NCBI GenBank assembly: GCA_003165095.1
Contig: PLSH01000116.1
Location: 3,729-9,887, forward strand
Length of the DNA: 6,159 nucleotides
Reading direction: 5' to 3'
Source of the DNA: Acidobacteriaceae bacterium
GTDB taxonomy: Bacteria; Acidobacteriota; Terriglobia; Terriglobales; Acidobacteriaceae
Made by a program: the position numbers and the translations under genes
Shown: piece by piece, positions 1-5,944 of the stretch
How the letters are laid out: each line of letters begins with the position of its first letter
Numbering within the stretch: position 1 is the first letter of the stretch
Notes under the pieces: generated by a model
The model's input: the letters and a program-made list of their open reading frames with translations, nothing else
Database searches by the model: none
Told to the model about the DNA's origin: nothing

Positions 1-291
1 GTCAGTCTGTGGGAAGATCGCGACGAAGTCGGTGAGCTCAGAAAATATCGCGACATGGACGTCCAGGTCCGCGGCATCGTCCAGCCCATGCACGGCCGCG
101 CCGGAATGGTCCTCAGCCACGCGCGCCAGTTCCACGGTGGCCCTCCCAAATTCAAGCCCAACCCCCGCCTGGCGCATGGTTTCAACGCCGCCGAGAGCCG
201 ACCTCCCATCAGCGATCCCAACCTGCGCTCCCAGGGCGGCGGCCGCGCCTTCATGAACACCAAGGATCAGGAATCGCGGCCTGCGAAGTAA
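1..291 (+). CDS. C-terminal fragment of an unidentified protein, possible OB-fold
   Basis: The frame is open from the first base to a TAA at 289-291, giving 96 codons with the 5' end outside the window. About four fifths of the codons end in G or C (76 of 96 by hand count), as in the other genes here, so I take this frame as coding rather than its complement. The visible part begins VSLWEDRDEVGELRKYRDMD, continues with a run of alternating hydrophobic residues (DVQVRGIVQPMHGRAGMVLS), and ends in a Pro/Arg/Asn-rich hydrophilic tail. The pattern 'tyrosine, then V-x-V-x-G-x-V, then G-R-x-x-x-V-L' resembles the first strands of an OB-fold of the nucleic-acid-binding (tRNA_anti-like) kind; this is inference from pattern only. 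No catalytic motif is visible. It converges with the MFS gene on the opposite strand, with 96 bp between the two stops. Function unknown; an ATG at 55 could be an internal methionine or a start, but the frame is open and codon-biased upstream of it. Confidence 0.6.
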   Translation, partial: VSLWEDRDEVGELRKYRDMDVQVRGIVQPMHGRAGMVLSHARQFHGGPPKFKPNPRLAHGFNAAESRPPISDPNLRSQGGGRAFMNTKDQESRPAK

Positions 292-297
292 TGGAAC

Positions 298-347
298 GTA
301 GCGCCGGTCTCCAGACCGGCTGTAGTGAGGGTCCCCAGACCCTCACT
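298..347. repeat. Two adjacent hairpin units, diverged copies of one repeat
   Basis: Two consecutive units (298-321 and 322-347) both begin GTAG(C/T)G and share the core GGTC(T/C)CCAGACC. The first folds as an 8-bp stem, 303-310 with 313-320, though the two-base loop means the innermost pair must open. The second folds as a 10-bp stem, 324-333 with 338-347, around a four-base loop. The outer stem bases differ between units (CCGG/CCGG against GAGGG/CCCTC) yet pairing is kept in both. The element lies between two convergent stop codons, a usual site for REP-like palindromic repeats or for structures that protect or end both transcripts. No T-tract follows either stem on either strand, so a classical intrinsic terminator is not supported. 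I have the impression that similar units are scattered through acidobacterial genomes, but I cannot confirm that here. Confidence 0.75.
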
Positions 348-387
348 CGGCTCGCGAACCCCTGGGCTCGGAATCCACGAACCACCG

Positions 388-1659
388 TCAGGTTGCCTCC
401 CCCAGCAACGGCGCAAACCGCGCCCCGGTCCATAGAATCGTGCACGAAATGACCAGGAACACCAGCGTCGCGCCCAGCCCGATGCTCAGGTTGGAGTGGT
501 CCGAAATAGCGCCGATAATCTGCGGTGAAAACGTGTCGCCAAAGGCGTGAATGCAGAACAGGTTGATTGAAATCGCGGTGGCGCGCACCGGCCCGTTCAC
601 TGAGTTCACAATGGCCGCATTGAGCGGGCCCGTGTTGAGGAACAAAAAGAACTCCGCGAGGGCTAGCGCGGGAATCGTCGTGGCGCGCGGCCCAAAACAC
701 AGCAGCACGCCGAACGGCAGGGTCAGCGCCACGCTCCAGAACGAAAGCAGGTAAAGCGCGCGGTGATTGGTGCGCAGCCAGCGTTGCGCAATCCATCCCC
801 CCGTCAGTGTGCCCGCAATCCCGTCCACAACCGTGATCGCGCTGACCGTCAAACTCGCGTTCGCCACCGTCAGGCCGTTGAAGCGGTGCAAATACGTGGG
901 AACCCAGGCCGAGATGCCGCCCATCGCGAAGGTGAGCGTGGCCAGCCCAAAGGTAGCCGTCAAAAAGGCTGGATTGGTCACCAGCCTCACCACCTGGCTG
1001 CGATACTCGACGAAGGATTCTCTCGACATCGTGCGTTTGTGCGCCGGCCGAATTCGGTCGAGCCCGCCACGCTCCGGCTCCCGTCCGAAACCCGCATAGA
1101 GCCCGGCCACCACCAGCCCCGGAATCGCGCACAGAAAGAATGGCGCGCGCCATCCCCACAGCGTGCCCAGTTCCCCACCCGCCAGGTATCCCAGCGCCGC
1201 GCCCACCGGTATCGCCAAATAAAAGATCGACAGAATCCGGGTGCGTTCGCGCGCCGGATAAAAATCTGCCAGCACCGCCGGCGCAAAAATCCCAAAGGTC
1301 GCCTCGCCAACTCCTACCAGTGCATGGCGCATATAAAGGGTCCAGTAGTCGTGAACCCACGCGGTGCCCAGCGTGGCCACGCTCCACAGGATTGCGCCTC
1401 CAATAATCAGCGGTTTGCGGGGCAACCAGTCTCCCAGCCAGCCGCTCGCAGGCGCCGCAAACATGTAGAAGAGGAACAGCGCCGTGGTCAGCGCGCCCAT
1501 CTGCTGGTCGGTGGAGTGAAATTCGTGCTGAATCAGCGGCTGTGCGCCGGGCAGAATGTAACGGTCAATGTAATTCAGCAAATTCAGCGCAATCAGCAGC
1601 ACCAGCGTTACCGCCGCCGGGCTCCATGGCGTCCGCTTTGTCAGGATTGAACTTGACAA
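388..1659 (-). CDS. Spinster-like MFS transporter
   Basis: A 423-residue inner-membrane protein of the major facilitator superfamily with about twelve hydrophobic segments, the usual length. Spinster-like features are clear: NYIDRY at residues 29-34 in the first helix; the motif-A loop GWLGDWLPRK at 73-82; R111 followed by GVGEA at 116-120; ADFYPARERTRILSI at about 131-145; and, in the C-terminal half, PLNAAIVNSV (345-354), ERAT-like VRAT (358-361), and IHAFGDTFSPQIIG (370-383) before SD. Spinster relatives move lipids or other amphipathic or organic molecules by secondary transport, but the substrate cannot be read from sequence. The start is TTG at 1659-1657: an in-frame TGA lies three codons upstream, there is no ATG before residue 54, and a GAGG (1670-1673) sits 10 bases ahead. 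The stop is TGA at 390-388. It lies 117 bp downstream of queF on the same strand and may share its transcript. Family call is firm, substrate unknown. Confidence 0.93.
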   Translation of the reverse strand: MSSSILTKRTPWSPAAVTLVLLIALNLLNYIDRYILPGAQPLIQHEFHSTDQQMGALTTALFLFYMFAAPASGWLGDWLPRKPLIIGGAILWSVATLGTAWVHDYWTLYMRHALVGVGEATFGIFAPAVLADFYPARERTRILSIFYLAIPVGAALGYLAGGELGTLWGWRAPFFLCAIPGLVVAGLYAGFGREPERGGLDRIRPAHKRTMSRESFVEYRSQVVRLVTNPAFLTATFGLATLTFAMGGISAWVPTYLHRFNGLTVANASLTVSAITVVDGIAGTLTGGWIAQRWLRTNHRALYLLSFWSVALTLPFGVLLCFGPRATTIPALALAEFFLFLNTGPLNAAIVNSVNGPVRATAISINLFCIHAFGDTFSPQIIGAISDHSNLSIGLGATLVFLVISCTILWTGARFAPLLGEAT

Positions 1660-1669
1660 CTGCCGTCAG

Positions 1670-1673
1670 CCTC
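1670..1673 (-). promoter_or_regulatory. Ribosome binding site deciding the TTG start of the MFS gene
   Basis: On the minus strand GAGG is followed by ten bases and then TTG at 1659. It lies across an in-frame stop (TGA at 1668-1666), so no start further upstream is possible in this frame. The spacing is slightly long but usable, which is why I accept the TTG instead of an internal start that would remove the first transmembrane helix. Confidence 0.5.
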
Positions 1674-1724
1674 GCAAAATCTGCTTGACCGAGTGTACAC
1701 AATCGAGGAAAGCCCCGCCCCGCT

Positions 1725-1772
1725 GGCTCGCTGACCTGCTGACTCGCTGACCTGCTGACTCGCCGACTCGCT
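1725..1772. repeat. 8-bp tandem repeat, six copies
   Basis: Six consecutive 8-mers on the plus strand read GGCTCGCT, GACCTGCT, GACTCGCT, GACCTGCT, GACTCGCC and GACTCGCT. Two versions, GACTCGCT and GACCTGCT, alternate in the first part, so the array also has a 16-bp higher-order period (1725-1740 and 1741-1756 differ at one base). It begins four bases after the queF stop codon (TAG at 1779-1777) in the queF-to-MFS spacer. The 8-bp period is not a multiple of three, so copy-number change would break any reading frame through it, which fits a noncoding array. Its role is unknown: it may be a slippage-prone tract or a spacer element that changes the mRNA between the two genes. Confidence 0.8.
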
Positions 1773-1776
1773 GCCC

Positions 1777-2175
1777 CTACGCCGCCGGTCTTGGCCACCG
1801 CGCCTCAACCGTAGTCCCAATGCCGCCTCGCGGCCTGAACTCGCCGCGCACCACCGCCCACACCGGATCGCACGCCTTCACCACGTCCTCAAGAACCTGG
1901 TTCACGATGTTTTCCTGAAAAATGCCGAGATTGCGGTAGCTGAATAGATACTCCTTCAGCGACTTCAATTCGAGGCACCTCTCGCGCGGCATGTAGCGGA
2001 TCGTCAGCACGCCGAAGTCGGGCAAGCCGGTTTTAGGACATACCGAAGTCAACTCCGGATCGTCGATCAGGATTTCATACCCGGGAAACTGGTTTTGCCA
2101 GGTCTCGATCGCCGGAAAGGCAAAGTCGAGGCCGGCCTTGGCGTGTTCGTCGGTGTAGCGGGGCTCAGATGCCAT
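1777..2175 (-). CDS. queF: NADPH-dependent 7-cyano-7-deazaguanine reductase (QueF)
   Basis: QueF reduces the nitrile of preQ0 to the amine of preQ1 with two NADPH, the committed step toward queuosine in tRNA, in the cytoplasm. This 132-residue protein has the size and layout of the short, unimodular (Bacillus-type) form. Visible signatures: ELTSVCPKTGLPDFG at 41-55, with catalytic Cys46 (forms the thioimide with substrate) and Asp53; the QueF family motif E-L-K-S-L-K-E-Y at 69-76, associated with NADPH binding; Glu88, the preQ0-binding glutamate, in IFQEN; and GEFRPRGGIG at 111-120. The residue before Glu88 is Gln87, where Bacillus subtilis QueF has His. The start is ATG at 2175-2173; no Shine-Dalgarno sequence is visible at normal distance, but TACAAT lies six bases upstream (see the promoter entry). 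It is transcribed divergently from the exporter operon. No other queuosine genes are in the window. Confidence 0.96.
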   Translation of the reverse strand: MASEPRYTDEHAKAGLDFAFPAIETWQNQFPGYEILIDDPELTSVCPKTGLPDFGVLTIRYMPRERCLELKSLKEYLFSYRNLGIFQENIVNQVLEDVVKACDPVWAVVRGEFRPRGGIGTTVEARWPRPAA

Positions 2176-2181
2176 GGAACC

Positions 2182-2187
2182 ATTGTA
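2182..2187 (-). promoter_or_regulatory. Possible -10 box of queF, implying a leaderless mRNA
   Basis: On the minus strand TACAAT (five of six matches to TATAAT) ends six bases before the queF ATG. If used, transcription would begin at or within a base of the start codon, which agrees with the absence of a Shine-Dalgarno sequence at the normal distance; a GGAGG exists but is 23 bases upstream. No convincing -35 box is seen at 17 bp (AGGGAG there). Tentative. Confidence 0.3.
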
Positions 2188-2238
2188 CGAGCCAACAACC
2201 TCCGCTCCCTCCCACCACCCCGCTGATTTTTCTGCTTC

Positions 2239-2267
2239 TTAAGACCCTGTTTTGAGTCCTATATACT
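2239..2267 (+). promoter_or_regulatory. Candidate promoter of the exporter operon
   Basis: TTAAGA at 2239-2244 (four of six matches to TTGACA) and TATACT at 2262-2267 (five of six matches to TATAAT) are separated by exactly 17 bp, the optimal spacer for a vegetative sigma factor. The start of transcription would fall near 2274, leaving about ten untranslated bases before the ATG at 2284. No good Shine-Dalgarno sequence is present in that short leader. It lies in the 108-bp divergent region shared with queF, the only sizeable gap upstream of the operon. Confidence 0.5.
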
Positions 2268-2283
2268 GGCTCTGGTTAAGCGA

Positions 2284-3534
2284 ATGGCAGAAGCAAGAAC
2301 GCAATCTGGCAGATTATGGCTTTGGGTGGGTGCGGCGGTCGTCGTGATTGCCGTCTTTTTCACGGCGCGATACCTGCTGCGCGAGCGGATGACCGTGCGC
2401 GTGGTGCAGGTCGAACGCGCGCTTCTGGTCAACGAGGTGAGCACCAACGCGCGTGTCGAGCCGCAGGAAAACTACCAGTTCTACAGCCCCATCGCGACCA
2501 CCGTGAAGGCTGTGTATGTGCAGACCGGCGATACGGTTCCTGCCGGTAAGCTGCTGGTGGTGCTTGACAGCCTTGAAGCGCAGGCCCGCGTGGCGGCGGC
2601 TGAAAGCGGAGTCAAATCAGCCCAGGCCACGCTCGATGCGGCCGCGAACAACGGAACCCAGGAAGAGCGCCAGGCCTCGGCCGCTGATATTGCCAGGGAA
2701 AAGTTGGATGTCGACCAGGCGCAGCACAATCTCGATGCGCTCACCAGGCTGGCTTCCTCCGGCGCGGCATCGCAGGCCGAGGTAACCGCCGCGCGGCAGC
2801 AGTTTCAATCGGCCCAGGCTGCCCTGAACGCATCGGATATGAGCGCGCACCACCGCTATTCGCAGCCCGAAATAGCGCGAGCCCAGGCCGCCATCGCCGA
2901 CGCCGTGGCCAACCTGGCCGCGGCCCGGCAAGCTGAAGCCCAAACCTCAATTCGCGCCCCCGTCGCGGGTACCATCTACAGCATCGACGCCGCTCCCGGC
3001 GAATATGCCGAGCCAGGCAAACTGGTGCTGCAGATGGCCGACCTCACCCACGAACGCGTCCGAGCTTACTTCGACCAGCCGGATTTGGGAAAGCTGGCCG
3101 TCGGTCAGAAAATCATCATCAAGTGGGACGCAAAGCCGCTCCAACAGTGGCAGGGCCATATCGAACGCATCCCCGTAACGGTGAACAGCTACGAGACCCG
3201 CACCGTTGGCGAAGTCCTCGTGCATATCGACGATTCAAGTTCCGGCCTCCTGCCCAACACCAACGTCACTGTGACAGTGACCATTTCAAGCCAGCCCGAT
3301 GCCCTCAGCGTGCCCCGCGAAGCATTGCACTTTGAAAACCACAAGCCCTACGTCTTCAAAGTGGTGAACGACGGCCTGGTGCGAACCCCGGTCACCACCG
3401 GAGAGTTCAGCATGACGCGCGAGGCCATCCTCTCCGGCCTCACCCAGGGAGATTACGTGGCAACCGGTTCCACCAGCGGACAGCCGCTGCAAGAGGGTGT
3501 ACCCATCAAGATTGAATCAGAGGTTGCGCGCTAA
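2284..3534 (+). CDS. HlyD-type periplasmic adaptor (membrane fusion protein) of an exporter
   Basis: A 416-residue adaptor that would bridge an inner-membrane pump and a TolC channel. Order of parts: a short cytoplasmic N-terminus; one transmembrane anchor at about 11-32 with no lipobox; the first biotinyl-lipoyl half at about 66-95 (YSPIATTVKAVYVQTGDTV, then GKLLVVLD); a long Ala/Gln-rich coiled-coil hairpin at about 96-220 with a turn near residues 156-163; the second lipoyl half (IRAPVAGTIYSI, then GEYAEPGKLVLQM) at 223-251; then beta-barrel and membrane-proximal domains to the C-terminus, including VPREAL at 343-348. Length and layout are normal for the family. It is the first gene of the operon, and its TAA overlaps the next ATG by one base (TAATG). 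The pump partner could be an ABC, RND or MFS protein and cannot be deduced from the adaptor alone; none is adjacent. The divergent MFS gene is Spinster-like, not of the EmrB type that pairs with such adaptors. Confidence 0.93.
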   Translation: MAEARTQSGRLWLWVGAAVVVIAVFFTARYLLRERMTVRVVQVERALLVNEVSTNARVEPQENYQFYSPIATTVKAVYVQTGDTVPAGKLLVVLDSLEAQARVAAAESGVKSAQATLDAAANNGTQEERQASAADIAREKLDVDQAQHNLDALTRLASSGAASQAEVTAARQQFQSAQAALNASDMSAHHRYSQPEIARAQAAIADAVANLAAARQAEAQTSIRAPVAGTIYSIDAAPGEYAEPGKLVLQMADLTHERVRAYFDQPDLGKLAVGQKIIIKWDAKPLQQWQGHIERIPVTVNSYETRTVGEVLVHIDDSSSGLLPNTNVTVTVTISSQPDALSVPREALHFENHKPYVFKVVNDGLVRTPVTTGEFSMTREAILSGLTQGDYVATGSTSGQPLQEGVPIKIESEVAR

Positions 3535-4523
3535 TGCGTTTTTCGTTTCGCGCCTTGCAGGTGCCCGCGGGCGTGCTGGGCGCGGCCTTGTCGGTAGCTG
3601 GATTCGCGCAGGCCTCCAAAGCCACTTTGGCCCAGGCCGATGCCGCCCTCCAGGCCGGCGAAGCGGATAAGGCCCTGGCGCTGATCGGGTCCCTGCCCCA
3701 GGGCGGCGCCAATAGTGCCGAAGCCCGGAACCTCAAGTGCCGGGTGCAATTTACCCTCCAGCAATGGGACTCCGCGGCCCAGGAGTGCGCCCAGGCCGTG
3801 CGCCTCGATGACCAGAACTCCGGCTTCCACATGTGGCTCGGACGCGCCCTCGGCGAGAAAGCCGGCCGCGCTTCGTTTATCAGCGCCTATTCCCTCGGCA
3901 AACAGGTACGCGCGGAGTTTGAACAGGCCGTGCGCCTCGATCCGCACAGCCCCAGCGCTCTGACCGATCTCGGCTTCTTCTATAGAGACGCCCCCGCGGT
4001 CATGGGCGGAGGGCTCGATAAAGCCGAGGGTGTGGCCGCGCAACTTGACAGGGTCGAACCGGCCCGCGCCCATCAGTTGCGCGCAGACATCGCCGAGCAA
4101 CGCAAGGATTATGGCGCCGCCGAGCGCGAACTCAAGCAGGCTATCGCTGTCAGCGCGCATCCCGCCTTCCAATGGTCCGTCCTCGCCTCGTTCTACCAGC
4201 GCCGCGAACGCTGGCCGGAGATGGAGTGGGCCATTCACAACTGCGTCACCGCCGCTGCCCGCGACAAAACTGCCGGCGTGGCGCTCTATGACGGCGCCGG
4301 CGTGCTCATCAAAACTCAACGCGATCCGGCGCTCGCCGCCAAAATGCTCCAGGATTATCTCGCCGGCAATTCCAAAACCGACGAAGCTCCGGCCTTTGTC
4401 GCGCATCTGCGCCTCGCGCGGCTCAAACAGAATCTCGGCGACACCGCCGGCGCACAGCAGGACCAGGCTGCCGCCTTCGCCATGGCCCATGAATTCCGGC
4501 CTACGCAGGAATTGAGACATTGA
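3534..4523 (+). CDS. Secreted tetratricopeptide-repeat protein
   Basis: A 329-residue protein with a Sec signal peptide (basic start MRFSFR, hydrophobic core, likely cleavage after AGFAQA at residue 27), so it should lie in the periplasm. The mature part is almost wholly helical with TPR-like helix pairs, clearest at about 62-94 (ARNLKCRVQFTLQQWDSAAQ with the following helix), 126-150 (RAEFEQAVRLDPHSPSALTD), 180-234 and 287-322. Cys69 and Cys85 sit on the two helices of one pair and could form a disulfide; Cys237 is unpaired. The stretch HMWLGRALGEKA (99-110) and the GGG at 158-160 look like family-specific conserved blocks, matching uncharacterised acidobacterial proteins I remember. Start: ATG at 3534 shares its A with the adaptor's stop, with AGAGG (3519-3523) ten bases ahead, so translation is likely coupled. 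Set between adaptor and channel genes, it may help assemble or stabilise the exporter; that is inference from position. Exact role unknown. Confidence 0.88.
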   Translation: MRFSFRALQVPAGVLGAALSVAGFAQASKATLAQADAALQAGEADKALALIGSLPQGGANSAEARNLKCRVQFTLQQWDSAAQECAQAVRLDDQNSGFHMWLGRALGEKAGRASFISAYSLGKQVRAEFEQAVRLDPHSPSALTDLGFFYRDAPAVMGGGLDKAEGVAAQLDRVEPARAHQLRADIAEQRKDYGAAERELKQAIAVSAHPAFQWSVLASFYQRRERWPEMEWAIHNCVTAAARDKTAGVALYDGAGVLIKTQRDPALAAKMLQDYLAGNSKTDEAPAFVAHLRLARLKQNLGDTAGAQQDQAAAFAMAHEFRPTQELRH

Positions 4524-5884
4524 CGGGAAAAATGCACGTGAGAACGGTAATCAATCCGCGCCGGTTCTTGACGCTTCTGCTTGCGGGCCTCGCGCTGGCT
4601 GCCGCGCCCGCCCTGGCCACGGCTCAAGTGTCTCTGCCCACCGTGGTTGAACTGGCGCAGCAGAACAGCACGCAGGTGCGCATCGCCCAGGCCGACGTGC
4701 TCAAGGCCGCCGCACAGCTCGCGCAAAGCCGCGACGCCTTCGTTCCCTCGATCTCCTTCGGCTCAGGCCTGCCCGCATTTCCTGAGGTTGGTTTCACCGG
4801 CTCCCTGCCTACCATCTGGGACAGCACGGTGCAGTCGATGGTCTTCAGCCTGCCGCAGATCCAGAACATCCACGCCGCGCGCGCCGGCATGCAGGCTGCT
4901 CATGCAGCGCTCATGGACGCACGCGAGCAGGTTGCTCTCGATGCCTCCACGGCCTACATCGAGCTGGATACAATCGATACCGAACTCGCCGCCGCCCGCC
5001 AGCAGGACGAGTTTGCTGCGCGCCTTGTCACCATCGAGCAGCAGCGCGCGGAGGCCGGTGTCGATCCCCTCGCCAATCTCCTGCAGGCGCAGCTCACCGC
5101 GGCGCAGCTCAAGCTCAAGCGGCTCCATCTTGAAACCCGCGCGGCAACGCTTTCCAAACAGCTCGCCACGCTCACCGGACTGCCCGACGGCTCCATCTCT
5201 CCCGATCACGCCAGCATTCCCGAGATTCCTGCCGTTCGTGCCGGCGAAACCGCGCGAACGCTTGCCGGCGTTGAATCCGCGCAGGATGCAGCCCGCGCCA
5301 AGGCCTTTATTGCCAAGGGCGACCGCCAGCATCTCTGGCTGCTACCTGAGTTCGGCTTCGGCGCGCAATATAACCGCAACACCACGCTGCTAAACGACAT
5401 TGAGAGTTACTTCAATCCGCTGAAACCCTTTCCGGCCAACAATTTCAGCACCGGTTTCTCCATTCGGGTCCCGGTCATCGACGCAGGTCTCCATGCCAAG
5501 GCAAAAGAGTCCGCGGCCGACGCCCTGCGCGCCAAAGTTGAAGCCGAGCAGGCGCAAAAGCAGGACGAGATCGAGGTCGCCCGCCTCACCGGCACGCTGC
5601 GCGAGCTGGATGCCGAGGCGGAAGTCGCCGGCCTCAAACAGCAGATCGCCGGCGAGCAGCTCAAAGCCGTCCTCTCCCAGCTCGAGCTCGGCAATGGCAC
5701 AGGCACAGGCCCCGGCGCGCCGCCGCAACTCTCACCCACCGCCGAGCAGCAGGCCCGCATCGACGAGCGCCAGAACTACATCGACTCGATCGACGCCGGC
5801 CTCGATCTCGCCAGGGCGCGCCTCAATCTCCTCCGCGCCCTTGGCCACATGCAGGACTGGCTCGACGAATTGCACACAAAATAG
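4520..5884 (+). CDS. TolC-family outer-membrane efflux protein
   Basis: The outer-membrane channel of a tripartite exporter, 454 residues from the TTG. A signal peptide spans residues 1 to about 35 (RR, hydrophobic stretch, ATA then QV). The mature protein holds the two OEP repeats of the family: the first at about 37-225 (LPTVVELAQQNSTQVRIAQA, then long Ala/Gln helices), the second at about 250-450, with the typical strand-turn S-I-R-V-P-V-I-D-A-G at 314-323 preceding the coiled-coil helices. Between the last two helices is a Gly/Thr/Pro-rich insert, GNGTGTGPGAPPQLSP (391-406), that is longer than in E. coli TolC. Two starts are possible: TTG at 4520, overlapping the previous stop as TTGA with AGGA (4507-4510) nine bases ahead, or ATG at 4532 with GGGA only three bases ahead. 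Both keep the signal peptide. Family call is firm; start uncertain. Confidence 0.94.
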   Translation: MTGKMHVRTVINPRRFLTLLLAGLALAAAPALATAQVSLPTVVELAQQNSTQVRIAQADVLKAAAQLAQSRDAFVPSISFGSGLPAFPEVGFTGSLPTIWDSTVQSMVFSLPQIQNIHAARAGMQAAHAALMDAREQVALDASTAYIELDTIDTELAAARQQDEFAARLVTIEQQRAEAGVDPLANLLQAQLTAAQLKLKRLHLETRAATLSKQLATLTGLPDGSISPDHASIPEIPAVRAGETARTLAGVESAQDAARAKAFIAKGDRQHLWLLPEFGFGAQYNRNTTLLNDIESYFNPLKPFPANNFSTGFSIRVPVIDAGLHAKAKESAADALRAKVEAEQAQKQDEIEVARLTGTLRELDAEAEVAGLKQQIAGEQLKAVLSQLELGNGTGTGPGAPPQLSPTAEQQARIDERQNYIDSIDAGLDLARARLNLLRALGHMQDWLDELHTK

Positions 5885-5944
5885 GCAACATACCGCAAAA
5901 ACACCCCGAAAAACCCCCGAAATGTTAGAATGAAAGAGATGCCA
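5885..5944 (+). promoter_or_regulatory. 60-bp gap before the hpnJ-like gene with possible -10 box and RBS
   Basis: The gap is A/C-rich, unlike the rest of the window, and holds two imperfect direct copies of an A5-C-run-G word (5897-5908 and 5909-5919). TAGAAT at 5926-5931 matches five of six -10 positions, but no -35 box is seen 16-18 bp upstream. AAAGAG at 5933-5938 lies six bases before the ATG at 5945 and is the likely ribosome binding site. No terminator hairpin follows the TolC stop, so read-through from the exporter operon is possible. Confidence 0.3.

Noticed and set aside
303..347. Rho-independent terminators for the convergent genes
   Set aside because: The stems are strong, but no T-tract follows on either strand, so I list them as repeats only.
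298..347. CRISPR array
   Set aside because: There are only two adjacent palindromic units and no spacers; the 8-bp array at 1725-1772 likewise has no spacers, and no cas genes are present.
763..1650. Long plus-strand open frame (295 codons) and a 378-codon minus-strand frame at 251-1387 overlapping the MFS gene
   Set aside because: Their products are Arg/Gln- or Gly/Arg-rich with no family resemblance, whereas the MFS frame has all Spinster motifs and transmembrane periodicity.
1565..1798. 77-codon minus-strand open frame running through the 8-bp repeat
   Set aside because: It overlaps both the queF end and the MFS start in another frame, crosses a repeat whose period breaks codons, and its product is Ser/Arg/Gln low complexity.
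2205..2221. G-rich tract on the minus strand upstream of queF as a G-quadruplex
   Set aside because: Only three runs of three or more G are present, so a stable three-tier quadruplex is not supported.
2176..2283. preQ1 riboswitch upstream of queF
   Set aside because: I looked on the minus strand for the short preQ1-I pattern (CUA-containing loop with an A-rich tail) and did not see it; if queF is leaderless there is no room for one.
3265..3281. Inverted repeat GTCACTG-TGA-CAGTGAC inside the adaptor gene
   Set aside because: It encodes the alternating Val-Thr strand V-T-V-T-V-T; the symmetry follows from repeated GTC/ACT/GTG/ACA codons and needs no regulatory role.
3531..4520. A 329-codon open frame on the minus strand, fully antisense to the TPR gene
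   Set aside because: It is the codon-register complement of the TPR gene, a usual artefact in GC-rich DNA. The plus-strand frame has a signal peptide, TPR pattern and operon junctions; the antisense product is a Gly/Ala-rich sequence with no recognisable domain.
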